This document shows, in pieces, positions 10,245 to 21,238 of a stretch of 64,000 nt of DNA (positions are counted from its first letter, which is position 1; every line of letters begins with the position of its first letter). Both the position numbers and the translations under genes were made by a program. The DNA lies in assembly GCF_020509005.1 (NCBI RefSeq), contig NC_063017.1, positions 3,596,001-3,660,000 on the forward strand. Direction: 5' to 3'. The stretch comes from Fulvia fulva (lineage: Eukaryota; Ascomycota; Dothideomycetes; Mycosphaerellales; Mycosphaerellaceae). The notes beneath the pieces are model-generated. The model worked only from the letters and a program-made list of their open reading frames with translations, ran no database searches and was not told the origin of the DNA.

Positions 10245-12180
10245 CTACGACCGACCAACTTCTCTCCTCAGCCGACCAGCAGCTGTATCCGCTTTCGGCT
10301 CAGGCCACGCATCCACAGCTTCCTCCACCTCATCTAAGAAGGATGCACTATTGTGGACACCGGTGCCGCCAAGTACAACCCTGATGCCCGGACTGCTGGC
10401 GTTGACCTGGGCAACCATCTTGGCTTCTTCGTAGGTCGTACCGCCCACGATGAAGACGATGATGTCCTGCGGCTTGTCCCTCGTCTGACCTCCACCTTCC
10501 ACGAAAGGATAGTTGTTCATGTTCAGTCGACCCTTGATGAGATCTTGAAGCGTGTTCCCAAGTCGGGGCGAGTGTTGCGTGTACACATTCTCTACACCAC
10601 GTAGACCACGATTGAAGCGGGACCGTGCTTCCGAGAAGATGTTTCCTGGTTGGAAGAGATCTGGAATGGCACCGGAACCTGGTATCGACTGCAGGGAATG
10701 AGCGTACGTCAGAAGCTTGGGTATCAGGTTGATGCGATGCCGGCTGATATTGCCGGCGACTGCTAGCAGGTCCAGAAGTGCAGGTGTGTTATTGTTATTG
10801 TGACCCGAGTATCTCAGAGCATATATCGCGACCAGTCGCAGCTTGTTGCTTGGCGGTATCTTGGGGTCCTGTATGAGTTTCTGTAGTGTCTTCACATCTG
10901 TTGTGTGGTTGTCGTTGCACGCCAGACTCTGTTCCAGCTCGCTGACATCGAGTAGGCTGTCTGTGCCCACCCGTCTGCTGAGCTCTGTGACCAGCGTAAC
11001 GTGCTTCGTGACGTTCCCAGACAGTCGACGGAACTCTGGATACTCCTCGACGAAGCGCTTCATGTCTTCGATGCTGTCTAGCTTCTGGCCAGATGCTTGT
11101 TTCGATGCAAACTGCTCGACGTACTCCTTCGCGTTCTGGCCAAGGTCTCCGAAGTTCAGGTACATGTTCTTCGCAAAGAACGGGTCCTGGTCTTGTGAAA
11201 GCACGATGTCCTGAAACAGTTCTTAGCACGCAATGCCGAACATAGTGATATCACGCATACCTTGAACTCAGGCCGAACATCAGGTACATCACTGAGATTG
11301 ACCCTGCCATTTTCGATGCCGAGCAACTCGTGCACCATCGCTTGATACGTCCACTGTGTTAGCAATGGTGTGACTGGATCCTCTCGTCTGTCTATCAGTA
11401 GCAGTATCGGAGGTGTATCCGACTTTCTGAAATCGAAAAGCTGATCTTCCTGTGTCATGGCGTATCGCAATTCTGTTGCGAGTTTCTTGCACAGCAAGCT
11501 GTTCTTCTCGTACCGGATGAGAGGCTTCTTCTTTAATGCTAGAAGCATTGCCAGCACACCCTCCGTCGTTCTCGCCAAACTGTCCTGGTTCCAAAGTTCG
11601 GGCGAGGACGAGAAGATTCGGGTGGACAGAGGTATCGAGCAGAGATCTGGGTTGATGACCAGAAAGTCCGCAAAGTACTCCATGATGGACTTGACGACTT
11701 CATGGTCGTCAGCTTCAGCTAGTCGTTCCAACGCAGATTTCTTTATGATGTTGCTGAAATCTGTGTCAGTCAGAAGTCGTCCACTCTACTCTTGCTACGC
11801 TTTCCAACATACATATGTGGTATTCTCCATACTTTGGTTCCCGGAACTCGTCGATGAGGAATTGTACGCTGTCGGGTGAAGGTCGAAGGAAGCACAAGCA
11901 CCGTAGATGGCGCATCTTCTCGCGATTCTGGTCATCGAGGCGGTTGGTGAGGTATACGGAGTGGTTGAGGAGCGCGGATTGTGTTGTCGCGGACGATACG
12001 ATCGGTACCTGGTTGGGTGTAAGCTTGCTGCCCTCGACACCCTTCTCTCATCATGCCGCATACAGTGTCCTTGTCCAGCAACAATATCTTCATCTTCGCC
12101 GCGCCATTGCTAGCACCTGCACCCTCGCCTTGCGACACGAGCTTCGTGATGTAGCCTTGGACGCTCTGGAAGATGTCCAT
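10245..12180 (-). CDS. VPS45: Vacuolar protein sorting protein 45 (Sec1/Munc18 family), four exons
   Basis: The model is exon 1 12180-12064, exon 2 12008-11813, exon 3 11760-11261 and exon 4 11210-10245. The introns of 55, 52 and 50 bp all begin GTATG and end CAG. The product is 592 residues (yeast Vps45 is 577). Family landmarks in order are MDIFQSVQGYI at the start; MKILLLDKDT then VPIVSSATTQSALL across intron 1; FLIDEFREPKYGEYHIYFSN across intron 2; ERLAEADDHEVV; LLLIDRREDPVTPLLTQWTYQAM; LSDVPDVRPEFK|DIVLS across intron 3; and DIIVFIVGGTTYEEA near the C-terminus. Vps45 binds the SNARE Tlg2/syntaxin 16 and the closed complex to promote endosome and Golgi fusion and vacuolar sorting. Every splice junction restores expected family sequence, so the model is firm. 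Its upstream side faces CDC34 and is occupied by a transposon. Confidence 0.95.
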
Positions 12181-12501
12181 CGTGGCTGGGCGGCGGTCGC
12201 TGCTCTATCTCTTCATGCTATTGTCAACTCGGCTTTTGCTTGCTAGTGGCATCGATCCAATTCCACACGATCGTATCAGGTGTTTGATGGATTGTTCATT
12301 GATCACATGTCAATTGTGTTATGTCGAAGGCACGAGCGGACATTGTTCGGTGAGCATGTCACACATTCCAGGGATACCGCCGAGGCGGCGCAGCCGCATG
12401 ACATCCTAAGTCACCATCCAGGTCACCTCTTGCTCTTCTTCTCTTCGCTCACTCTGCCTGTCGGGCACGACATCTTACACATACTCGACGACACCACATT
12501 C
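12181..12501. other. Upstream region of VPS45
   Basis: This is the 5' flank of VPS45 up to the transposon flank. Pyrimidine-rich patches occur near 12420-12450 and no gene is supported. The divergent promoter once shared with CDC34 is now split by the insertion. Confidence 0.4.
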
Positions 12502-12506
12502 ACAGG
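12502..12506 (+). repeat. Left 5-bp flank repeat ACAGG of the transposon
   Basis: ACAGG directly precedes the left inverted repeat and is found again directly after the right one at 14051-14055, as expected of a target-site duplication. Tc1/mariner elements normally duplicate TA, so this is either a different family habit or chance. Confidence 0.5.
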
Positions 12507-14050
12507 CACGCGTCATACGGACCAAAGCGCCCACCTCCACCAAAAAACAACACCACATCTTCAATCGTGTTTTCTTTATCCAATATCAGGCCCATTGCAA
12601 CCAGCAAATTTATATACGTATCTGGATACATCACTGAACAAATTGTCGTGCTTGGATTGGCTATATGTGGTGTTGTTGTCGCATGCTACCGTCGCAAACT
12701 TTTCACCTGTTTCTTGGATTGGAGAAGCTACTGCAAGATGACCAAACACCTTTCAACACCTCAAAAGAATCAGATAGTAGGAGCCTATCACTACTGCAGA
12801 CTTGAGGGCATCAAGTGCTCGCAAAGAGACCTTGTTAAGACCTTCAAGCCGCTCTTCGCACCCACAAGGCATCAGGTGCGCAATGCTCTGGACACTGCAG
12901 GCTCAAGACAGCTATATCACCTTCCAGAACCTCCACCTTCCGGACCAGATCAGCTCTTATCCAAGGAGGACTTGGACCGGTGTGAACGGCTGCTTGAGAA
13001 CTACCACTATGAAGGCCATCATGTGTCATGGGGCAATCTGCTCTAGAGAGCTGACATTGATTCTTGCTCAGCTGAGACACTGCGAAGGAATATGAGGAAC
13101 AGAGGCTATTCAACCTACATTGCTGAGAGCAAGGAATGGAAATCCACCTCACTGGCACGCTCAAGGGTGCGATGGGCTCTTCGCATGCTTATGACTTATC
13201 CAAGACCGGAAGACTGGAGGCATGTGAGATGGAGTGATGAGGTCCACTTTGGATGGGGCCCTGAAGGCAAGGCCTATATCATTCGAAAGCGTGGCAACGC
13301 AGAGAGACGCAAGCCTGATTGTATCCAAGTGAGAGAGACCTACGACGACATGGATAAGAATCAGAAGCGTGTCCATCTATGGGGAGCCATATGGTACAAC
13401 AACATGTCCCCATTGATTCAATATGAGGTTCCCTCGAACAGCAAGGGCAAGATGAATCAAGACATCTACTGCAGCCAGATATTGCCCGTTGTGAAGGACT
13501 GGGTTGAGGATGTGTATCCAGACACACACTACTACTATCACCCTGGCTCTGACGACCGTATTCTATTTGCGCTTGAGGAGGATAATGACAGTGGCCATGG
13601 GGTTGCTTAGAACAACAACAAGGTGGAGCGAATGAAGCAGTCAATGGGGCTGTCAAGGACTGAAGGCCCATATCGTTACTTCTTCAACCACGCCAGATCA
13701 CCAGACTTCGCACCCGTTGAGAACGTGTGGAGCCCTCTGAAGCAGTACGTACGACAACGACCTCACTGGTCTGATGAGATAGTGGCTGAGCTGTGTCAAG
13801 AACGATGGCAACAGATAAGGGAGGAGAATATGGACTGGATCAACGCCCTATGCGACTCAGTGCCAGAGAGATTGGAGAATATCATATTCAGCAGGGGTCA
13901 GAAGAACGCAGTAGATACACATTGTGACTATAGACGCAGCAGAACGAAGAACAAGGTGGTGTGGATGTGAATAGAGAGATAGAACAACACCTTCAGAAAT
14001 GAACATAATCCCATCAGTTGTTTTGGGCGGTTTGGTCAGTGTGGAGCGTG
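12507..14050 (+). mobile_element. Mariner-type DNA transposon with imperfect inverted ends
   Basis: The ends 12507-12533 and 14024-14050 are inverted repeats matching at 22 of 27 positions, including an inner CGCCCA and the run GACCAAA. A 5-bp direct repeat, ACAGG, flanks both ends. The interior holds a transposase frame at 12738-13970. The 1.54-kb size fits a Tc1/mariner-like class II element. It lies between the divergent starts of VPS45 (12180) and CDC34 (14362), so it separates what was probably a shared promoter region. Confidence 0.65.
12738..13970 (+). pseudogene. Mariner-type DDE transposase with two in-frame TAG stops
   Basis: One continuous frame of 411 codons begins at the ATG at 12738 and ends with TGA at 13968. 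It is interrupted only by TAG at 13044 and TAG at 13608. The N-terminal helix-turn-helix region begins MTKHLSTPQKNQIVGAYHYC. The DDE superfamily (DDE_3) core shows the first Asp in VRWSDEVHFGW, the second in LEEDNDSGHG, and the acidic third position in SPDFAPVENVW, about 45 residues after the second. Transposases of this kind cut and paste the element by acting on its inverted ends. The second TAG sits where a Gln would be expected (after GHGVA), consistent with CAG to TAG change by RIP or ordinary deamination. The protein should be inactive unless stop codons are read through. No shift of frame is needed anywhere. Confidence 0.85.
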
Positions 14051-14361
14051 ACAGGCTCTCGAACCGACCCTCATTCACTCAGTCGCCGACCACAAGTGAA
14101 GTGGGACATCCCCGCCCGCACACAACGCCCGCTCAGGTCTCACACCACACTGCCGGATCCGGTGCTCAACCTTAATACCACTCGTCCTCCCTCCTGAACT
14201 CCGACAATCTCTCTTACATCTAACACCTACTCTTCGACCTACACCGACCACTAGTCCTCAAACCACTGCCTGAATCACCCACGACCACTGCAGCCACTCT
14301 ATCAGACATCCACGGCCGCTAACACTACCTCCCGACTCATACCGCACCCCCCGCAGTCAAG
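14051..14361. other. Right flank repeat and CDC34 upstream region
   Basis: The interval starts with the second ACAGG copy at 14051-14055. The remainder is the CDC34 leader and promoter, with long C-rich and CACT-rich patches between 14180 and 14350. No further gene is visible. Confidence 0.4.
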
Positions 14362-15015
14362 ATGGCGGAGAAGATCCTCATGAACGAGTACAAGGCACTC
14401 TCGAAAGAAACCTGGACTAACATCTCCCTCATCAACGAGAACATCTTCGAGTGGAGCGTGTCTCTCGTCGTCCTCAATCCCGACTCTCTCTACTACGGCG
14501 GCTACTACAAGGCCAAGATGACCTTTCCCAGCCAATACCCATACGCTCCCCCGACCTTCAAGTTCGAGCGACCACTGTGGCATCCCAACGTCTACCCCGA
14601 CGGACGTCTCTGCATCTCGATCCTTCACCAGCCCGGCGAGGACATCATGAGTGGGGAGTCAGCTGGCGAGCGGTGGAGTCCTGTGCAACGGGTGGAGAGT
14701 GTGCTGATCTCGGTCCTCTCACTTCTCGATGACGCAGAGTGCAGCTCGCCAGCCAACGTCGACGCAGGTGTGCAGCTGAGGAACGATCTGGACGGTTACA
14801 AGAGACGTGTTACGGAAGATCGCGAGACAAGCAAGGCAGACATTCCGGCCGGGTTCGAGATGCCAACACACGAAAGTGCTTTCAAGAAGGAGGAGAAGGT
14901 CGAGGAGTTCAGCTGGAGCGATAGCGAGGCAGAAGACGACTTTGACAACAGCGACGACGACGAGGAGATGTTCGACGACGACGAGGGCACGGATCAGGAA
15001 GAAGATGACGAGTAG
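14362..15015 (+). CDS. CDC34: Ubiquitin-conjugating enzyme E2, Cdc34/Ubc3 type
   Basis: This is a single exon of 217 residues ending in TAG. The UBC fold covers residues 1-170. HPN is at 74-76, the active-site Cys84 lies in GRLCISIL, and after it comes the acidic-loop insertion HQPGEDIMSGESAGERWSP that marks the Cdc34/Ubc7/UBE2R class. The last ~35 residues are almost all Asp and Glu, the acidic tail by which Cdc34 docks on the Cul1-Rbx1 RING ligase. Cdc34 gives SCF complexes their ubiquitin chain-building power, driving for example G1/S inhibitor destruction. The ATG lies five bases after a CAGTC context, and the protein starts at the first helix as in other filamentous fungi. It is neighboured downstream by a ubiquitin-binding protein gene, although no operon-like link is implied in a fungus. 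Confidence 0.95.
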   Translation: MAEKILMNEYKALSKETWTNISLINENIFEWSVSLVVLNPDSLYYGGYYKAKMTFPSQYPYAPPTFKFERPLWHPNVYPDGRLCISILHQPGEDIMSGESAGERWSPVQRVESVLISVLSLLDDAECSSPANVDAGVQLRNDLDGYKRRVTEDRETSKADIPAGFEMPTHESAFKKEEKVEEFSWSDSEAEDDFDNSDDDEEMFDDDEGTDQEEDDE

Positions 15016-15496
15016 AGGACGGCAGCAGCGTTCGAGTGCTGTTGCAAGGGAACACTACATGATGATGCGTTACGATAGCATTTGGGCGGCGTTTACGGAA
15101 GGGTGGCTTTGATGTATTGCTTTCAGCGTGGAGTTTGGGATGGTTCGTGGTATCGCTATTGGCATGGGTCCATAGATGGGCGGCTGGCTTGCTACTCAAT
15201 GCATGCGGGATCGGGCGTGCATAGGGGAAGTGATGCGCGCAGAGCATAGTACCCGACAGGCAGTTCTTTCAAGCAATGGGAATGTATGTGCGAGCAAATG
15301 GAGCTCTAGCTTGCATGTGACGAGTGCTTGCCTAATCTGAGCATGACTGTTTCCACCTCACTCCCACCGTCTGTACCTGCCACTCTGCACATCACTGCCT
15401 GACACATCACCGTCGGCGTTTGCTCTCGCGTTACGTCAGCGCGACGCGCTACATGTAAGGTTCACGAAAGCTGCAAGCCCGCACCGGAGCTCCACG
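15016..15496. other. Intergenic region between CDC34 and the UIM gene
   Basis: This holds the 3' part of the CDC34 transcript and the promoter of the next gene on the same strand. Minus-strand frames here are shadows with no domain. I see no RNA gene. Confidence 0.4.
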
Positions 15497-18329
15497 ATGG
15501 GTCTGGGAGAGAAGAGAACCATTACTTACGGCAGCAAGAATACCAAACGCAGGCGGCAGGTGCATTTGGCACCCATTGATATCGATCATCTTCCACCAGA
15601 CTCGTTCCTTACTGCGCCGATGAACTCCACCAACTACACATCATCACTACCCAACCAGCCCAACCGCCCGCAGTCGCAGAGGGAAGCAATCATGTCTGTC
15701 GAACCGACGCAAGAGGCTGTCGATGAGGTGGTCATGTTCACGATGACCTCCGTGGGAAATGCGAGGAAGTGGTTGAGTGTAAGCATATCATACTGGAGGA
15801 TGTCGTGAAGAAGGTGCTGAGTGACTGACAGGCACCAACGGGGATAGGTTACCAACAACGATACGTCCAAGGCTGTCAATTCTATCCTTGATGGAGCGGA
15901 CTTTTCGCAATATCAAAAGGACAACGGATGGGATGACACATTGTTCAACACAGATCGAGGTGAGTTGGTGACTGGGCGGGGTGGAGCGAGGTTGCTGGGT
16001 GGTGGGTGGACAGAGGAAGAGGAGTGTGAAGACTGGTATGAGCTGGGAATGCTGATCGATTTGGTTTACTACAGAAGGAAACCAGAACCTCCAGCCGCTC
16101 GGAAGCAGCACCAATCCCACGAGAGGACCGTCGCCCGCGCCGTCAGTAGCGAGCACCAGGCCAAAGACGAAAAGCGACGAGGATCGAGAACTGGAAGCAG
16201 CGATTGCAGCGTCGAGGCAGGAGGCTGGCATAGATGCTACCTGGCAGCAAGAGACTGGCACCATCAATCAGAATGGCACAGAGAAACAGAGCTTTGGTCC
16301 AGCAACACAGGCAGAATACGAGAACGCTCAGTGGGCGCTCGTACCCTTCCAGCAAGAAGTGGTTCCAGACGTCCCTTTAGCCGACAGGATACATCAAGAA
16401 GGCAAGCCGCACTTTCTGAAGCACTTACCGGATGGAGACTACACGCCCAACCTGCTCACTATCTGCCATGCGATACCTCAGGCCAGGACTTGCTTGCTCA
16501 TGAATCAGTACGAGAAGGACGACTATGGCTTTGATCAGGAATGGTGGCATGGACATCCGATTGCAATGCCCAAGATTGTGAGCACCGCAGATCAGGCACC
16601 AGCTCAACCAGAGGACGATAGGCACAACGAGCTTGTGATGGAGATGCAGCGACTGATGGCGTTTTTGGACAGCAGCGATCGCGCATACGCTACCATTGGA
16701 GCTCTGACCCAGACCGAGGCCATCAAGGATAATCAGGGGTTCAGTGCAGGATCGCTTCTTGAGCTGCTTCTGAACAGCTGGCGTACTGCCGCGCTTCAGT
16801 GCATAGAAGATGGTGTGTCGTGTCCGTACGACACAGCCAGCATGAAGGCAGCGTTTGAGAGGCTATTCACCAGTATCGTCAACACTGACGATTCCGAGGG
16901 CATGGACAACAGACACCTAGGATTGGTGGACCTCAAAGTGGACACCGACCCCGACAAGGTTGGCTTAACACCACTCTCCGAACTTATCGGCGGTCATCTC
17001 TGGAAGAACGATGTGGACATTAACAATTACATCGAAACTCCGGCCGACGTGCTGGTCATGAGGATTAATCAGGAGAAAGCTGGCTGCAATTTGGGCGTGG
17101 ACGTGCCTCAAGAATTTCACCTTGACAAGTTTCTGAAGGAGAACATCGACGTGACACAACAGCTGAGAAGGCAGATGGCACAAGCCAGAGCACGCGTCGA
17201 CAAGATTGCGCAGATCGAACAAAAGCTCAGCAGCTGGGTGCTTCCGACGACAGGCAAGAGGGTGGATGCAAAGCAGATGCTCAAGCATACCATCGGTCAC
17301 TTCTCCGGGCAGAATCGCAAGGACATTGATGAGGCGGACCAATCGAACAGCGCTCCCTTGGGGCACGAGGTGTCGGAAGAGTCCCAGGCCATCGCGGCAC
17401 AGCTCCAACAGGCCATGGCGAGTGTTGAAGACAAGCTGGAGCGGCTCAAGGTTGAGAAGGAGAAGTTTCAGAAGCTCGTCACTGATCTTTCGGCATCGAA
17501 TCCGCCTGGCCTCCACGAGACGGACCTCAAGCATCGCTACACACTTCGAGGTGTTGCTACCAAGCCGAATGTCACTTACGTCCTGCGACCGAAGGCAATG
17601 GCACCGATACAGGTGACTGAAACTGAGGATACAGACATGCTACTGCCAAAGCAAGCCGATGAGCAGGAGTACGAATGGTGGCGAATCGAGTACACCGTCA
17701 ATGGATCTACCGCCTCGATCTCGAACGAAGTCTTCACACCAGAGGAGATAGTGCTTCAAGCTGTGCAGGTCGAACACAGCTCTGCACTCCTCGTCTATGC
17801 CAGCGACGATGCTTGCGAACCAGTCGACGACGATGGACTTCCCGAAGCATTACAAAACTTCGTCACACGGGACAATGAATCGTTCAAGGCGGAGCTTAAC
17901 AAGCCCCCAGCATACAGCGACCTCACCGGACCTGATCTCAACGACATCCCCCGTGCCTCCATCGAGCGAAGAGGCTCTAACGACAGCATGGCAGCCGCAG
18001 GCTCTGTGGACGGAGATCGCGATCTGGACATCCACGATCATCAGCATTCGAACTACAACTTGGGTTACGACGTCGGCAAATCTCAAATGGAGGTTGATGT
18101 TGTGGACGATCGACCACCCACTCCGGTGCATGATATTGTGCTTCCAGATGAGCCGGCTGAGGGGATGGAGATGGAGATGGTGGAGAAGGCGCACGAGCCT
18201 CTCGTGCCGAGGATGCCTAATGGTAATGTCGCTGGCACTAATGGTGATGGTGACACTACCATGGGTGGTGTTGGCGCGAGCCAGGATGATGGTGTGGGTG
18301 GTGCGACGGGTGGTCGTCGAACCGAATAG
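15497..18329 (+). CDS. Ubiquitin-interaction-motif protein, three exons
   Basis: The model is exon 1 15497-15778, exon 2 15848-15959 and exon 3 16075-18329. The introns are 69 bp (GTAAGC...ATAG) and 115 bp (GTGAGT...ACAG). The product is 882 residues. Exons 1-2 encode a UBA-like helix bundle (PTQEAVDEVVMFT, ARKWLSVTNNDTSKAVNSIL). Exon 3 begins with a UIM at EDRELEAAIAASRQE, then a long helical region containing GSLLELLLNSWRTAAL and a coiled coil around EDKLERLKVEKEKFQKL, followed by a WWRIEYTV block and a Gly/Met/Asp-rich disordered tail. This order matches a conserved fungal family annotated as ubiquitin-interaction-motif protein, resembling USP25/28 without the protease core; its role is not settled. 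An alternative start at 15692 (MSVEPTQEAV) would shorten it by 65 residues and fits the family start equally well. Confidence 0.85.
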
Positions 18330-19939
18330 AAATCATGGACATGGGATCGTGTGGCGTATTACCTGCTGTTTGAGGGTGTGCTTACAGGATAGAGATAGAG
18401 CTGCTGCATAGCGGAGATACCCATCGCTGGATGTTAGTCGCGTCGCTAATGTAGTGAGGCAATAAGAAGGAAGTCGAGACTCCGGCTACGCTCATGCTGG
18501 AAATCAGACAGCATCCAGATCGTCTGGAAGTCGATGCACGGATTCGAGGAGTTCCAGATGGTGCTAACTGCCGCTCTCTTGATGGCACCTGCCATTGCGA
18601 AGCGCCCATCGACAAGCACCAGGCTCCCTGATGTTGGAACTTCAAGGCTGTCAGCAATGCGAAGGCCGCATCGCGCTCCCACATTTTGGTTCTTGATCGC
18701 CATGAACGAGCTGCTTCCACTGGCGTAAGCTTGCTCTTCTCTATGAAGTACTGATTCCGAAGACAGCAATATGCCATCTGTTTGCAGGTGCCTCGTAATG
18801 ACTTAGAATCGCCGCAGAGATATTATGTATAGACCGAGGCATCGGTACTGAAGTATGCAAAGGGTACCGATGCATGTTGAGTACGTTGCTGCCGTCCCAT
18901 GAGTTTACCTTGCACGCTACCTTAACACTAATTGTTGCCTCAGGCATCAGGAATTCCTTGGACAGTTTGGGAGAGCGATAGAAGAGGTAGGAAATGCGGA
19001 CGGTTACACGATTTGCCTTGGATGAGCATATGAGAAATGGTAGCAGTGGACTATTGTCCAGAGGTTCAGCGGACTTGACATGTGACAGACGATCAACATT
19101 CCTCTTCGAGCGATGACCCTACCTCCTTCTCAGGCGCACGCTGGACCCTGATTATGATGTTTATGTAAGCGGTCAGGGTCTAAGCGAATGAATGAGGGTG
19201 TTGCGGCTAAAAATATTGATACCTGAGGCACGAAGGTGATTTACGTAAAGCAACACTCAATTCAAGGCCCAATTGTCTGAGGAGGAGATAGCGATGACCA
19301 AGATTTGTAAGCCGCTTCTTCTTCACTCTACTTGCCCTTGTTGCGTCTTCTTGATCTCCCATACGGATAACGATATCTGAAGCGACCACATTTGCCGGCA
19401 TACAGTGCTGTGGTATACTGCATCTCATGTGGAAGGATGGCGTCCCAGTTCGTCAACAGGGTCTGGACATTCAAGACGTATCAGACTAGGGCGTCTCTTT
19501 TGACTTCAGGCTTGATTTCCAAGCAAGACCCAACGACATCGCTGCACTTCTGCATGTCTAATCAAGCCGCTCTTCTAGCTGAATGACGTCTTGGAGAGCC
19601 GTATCTTGAGCAACGATCTGCCTTTCAGAAGTTTAGTGACCACAAGCACTGTCTTTCTGCAGCTTAGTACGCCACGGCTTACTCACTGCATCTACTCTGG
19701 CTGGGAAGACGACCTCCCGCGAACAACCCAAGAGATGTGTACCACAACTTTAAGCCAAGATGAATTAGTAAGTAGGGCTGCGATGCGGCCCATATATGAT
19801 TGTTTGAGACTGCTCTCATGACTGTCAACAAGATTGGTCGCTATTCACTGACTGTCGTGTGTCTCACATAGCCACTTTGGTACCCTGTGCGACGTTACAA
19901 GCTTCTGCTGCGTAACACATAACAGTCGGTGAACCACTT
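18330..19939. other. Long intergenic stretch at the left edge of the repeat island
   Basis: About 1.6 kb without a supported gene. Short frames occur on both strands (for example 18382-18777 -, 19591-19821 +) but lack domains and splice patterns. From about 19200 on, TA-rich sequence increases, suggesting decayed repeat or spread of RIP. No tRNA or snRNA was recognised. Confidence 0.4.
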
Positions 19940-20040
19940 CGACAGGGACAATTATGTCAAGAATTACTACGACAGGGACCATTATGTATTTCTTACTCCG
20001 ACAGGGACCTATACGGTATCTATATTACTGCCATAGGGAC
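19940..20040 (+). repeat. Short tandem repeat, ~30-bp period, four copies
   Basis: CGACAGGGAC occurs at 19940, 19970 and 19999, with a degenerate CCATAGGGAC at 20031, giving spacings of 30, 29 and 32. Between them lie related AATTATGT and ATTACTCC-type spacers. It marks the left border of the repeat island. Function is unknown. Confidence 0.75.
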
Positions 20041-20146
20041 TATTATTACCACATCGTCGCATTCTCACCCTAACCTATTTAACCTGCTCTCCTATTCTAG
20101 TAGAGCACGTTAAATAAGTTAGGGTAAGGCCAGAAACGTATAGCCT

Positions 20147-20160
20147 TATAAAGGCAAATA
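20147..20160 (+). repeat. Left 14-bp target-site duplication of the LINE chimera
   Basis: TATAAAGGCAAATA is present here and again at 23046-23059, exactly bracketing the chimeric element. The length is typical of target-primed integration by fungal Tad1-like LINEs. Confidence 0.85.
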
Positions 20161-21237
20161 GGTCGACGACGAGAATCACCTGTACGTGGTGTCGGCTACG
20201 AACCTCTCGTCTAGCTACGAGAGAGCCAAGTATTCTTACGCTGGAGCGTCGTGGGCGCGACGGGCGCGCAGCGTAGGCGAAGCCGCGGCGAACAGAGGAC
20301 TACCAGCAAAACGGGTATGAAAACCATCCGACGAGCGTGTACTCGTGTCGGGAGCGAGTCCCTCTTCTTTCTACGTGTAAGAAGGGCGCGGAACCGTAGC
20401 CTATACGCTCGATAGGACACCTCTGGTATAAGTACAGAATTTTCACCTCCGGAGACCGCAAACCGAGCGGGCTAAGCGACGAACATTAGACGAGCGGACT
20501 ACAGAACAACAACTGAGCGGACTATATAACGGCGTCGAGCGGACTACGAAACAATCTAGTGTTTGCTAGCGGGTAATACGGTAGGTAGGTGGACACGCGA
20601 CTAAGCCTATAAGGGCCTATTAAACACCCGGTATAGGAACGAGGGTTTTGCCTAAGGCACTGCCTGTCCCGCTACACAACGCACCTAGTCTGACATAGTA
20701 GATTGCGACGAGGAAAAGACGATAGCCTGAGCAAGGAAAAGACGGCTATTAGGACGGGGAAAAGACGTACAATACAAGTGGATTAGTTCTGTGATCGGGG
20801 AGGATCGAGGGCAGGGTGATAAGGAACTTCATATTGGTTAGTAGGTGGAAACGCAAGGAGTACGCTGCCCGGCGTAGTGTGTGCCCCGAGCAAACCTACG
20901 AGGCATAGACGGCCGCTTTCTAGAGATAGGCTGCGGTAACGCGAAGGGCGTCAAAACCTGGGGCGTAGTATACACTAGTAGCGACGGCTGACACTGTCTG
21001 TACAGCCCGAGAGGACGGATGCGCATGTCGGTCAATAGAGAGCACTAAAGGGCTTAGGCCTATAGAGGTGGATATTGGCTTAAGGAGCAAACAGGGAGGG
21101 AGGGCGTAGAGGGAAGCTTTTGCTCCGGGCTAACCTCTCGAAACGAGGCTACACGGTGGTGCTAGATAAGTGGGAAAGCGCGGTTAAGACTTGTCACCTT
21201 ATCTCGTAGCTAGCTTGCTGAATACGATTCCTTCCTT
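20161..21237 (+). repeat. 1.08-kb non-LINE module, copy A (WEIRD-like position)
   Basis: It is collinear with 42729-43800 apart from a 5-bp indel near 20372. Both copies begin at GGTCGACGACGAG and end at CCTTCCTT, so both appear complete. No long open frame exists; stops occur in all frames. Compared with copy B it keeps many CA and TG pairs (for example CACCTGTACGTGGTG against CACCTATACGTAGTA), so copy B is the more RIP-altered one. It contains repeated GAGCGGACTA motifs near 20495-20550 and an AGGAAAAGACG motif at least twice near 20710-20770. It may be a non-coding RNA template, or the 5' end of an unrecognised element. Confidence 0.75.
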
Positions 21238-21238
21238 G

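Noticed and set aside
20161..21237. Reading the 1.08-kb module as a protein-coding gene
   Set aside because: All frames are closed even in the less RIP-altered copy, and no motif is readable through the stops, unlike the neighbouring LINEs.
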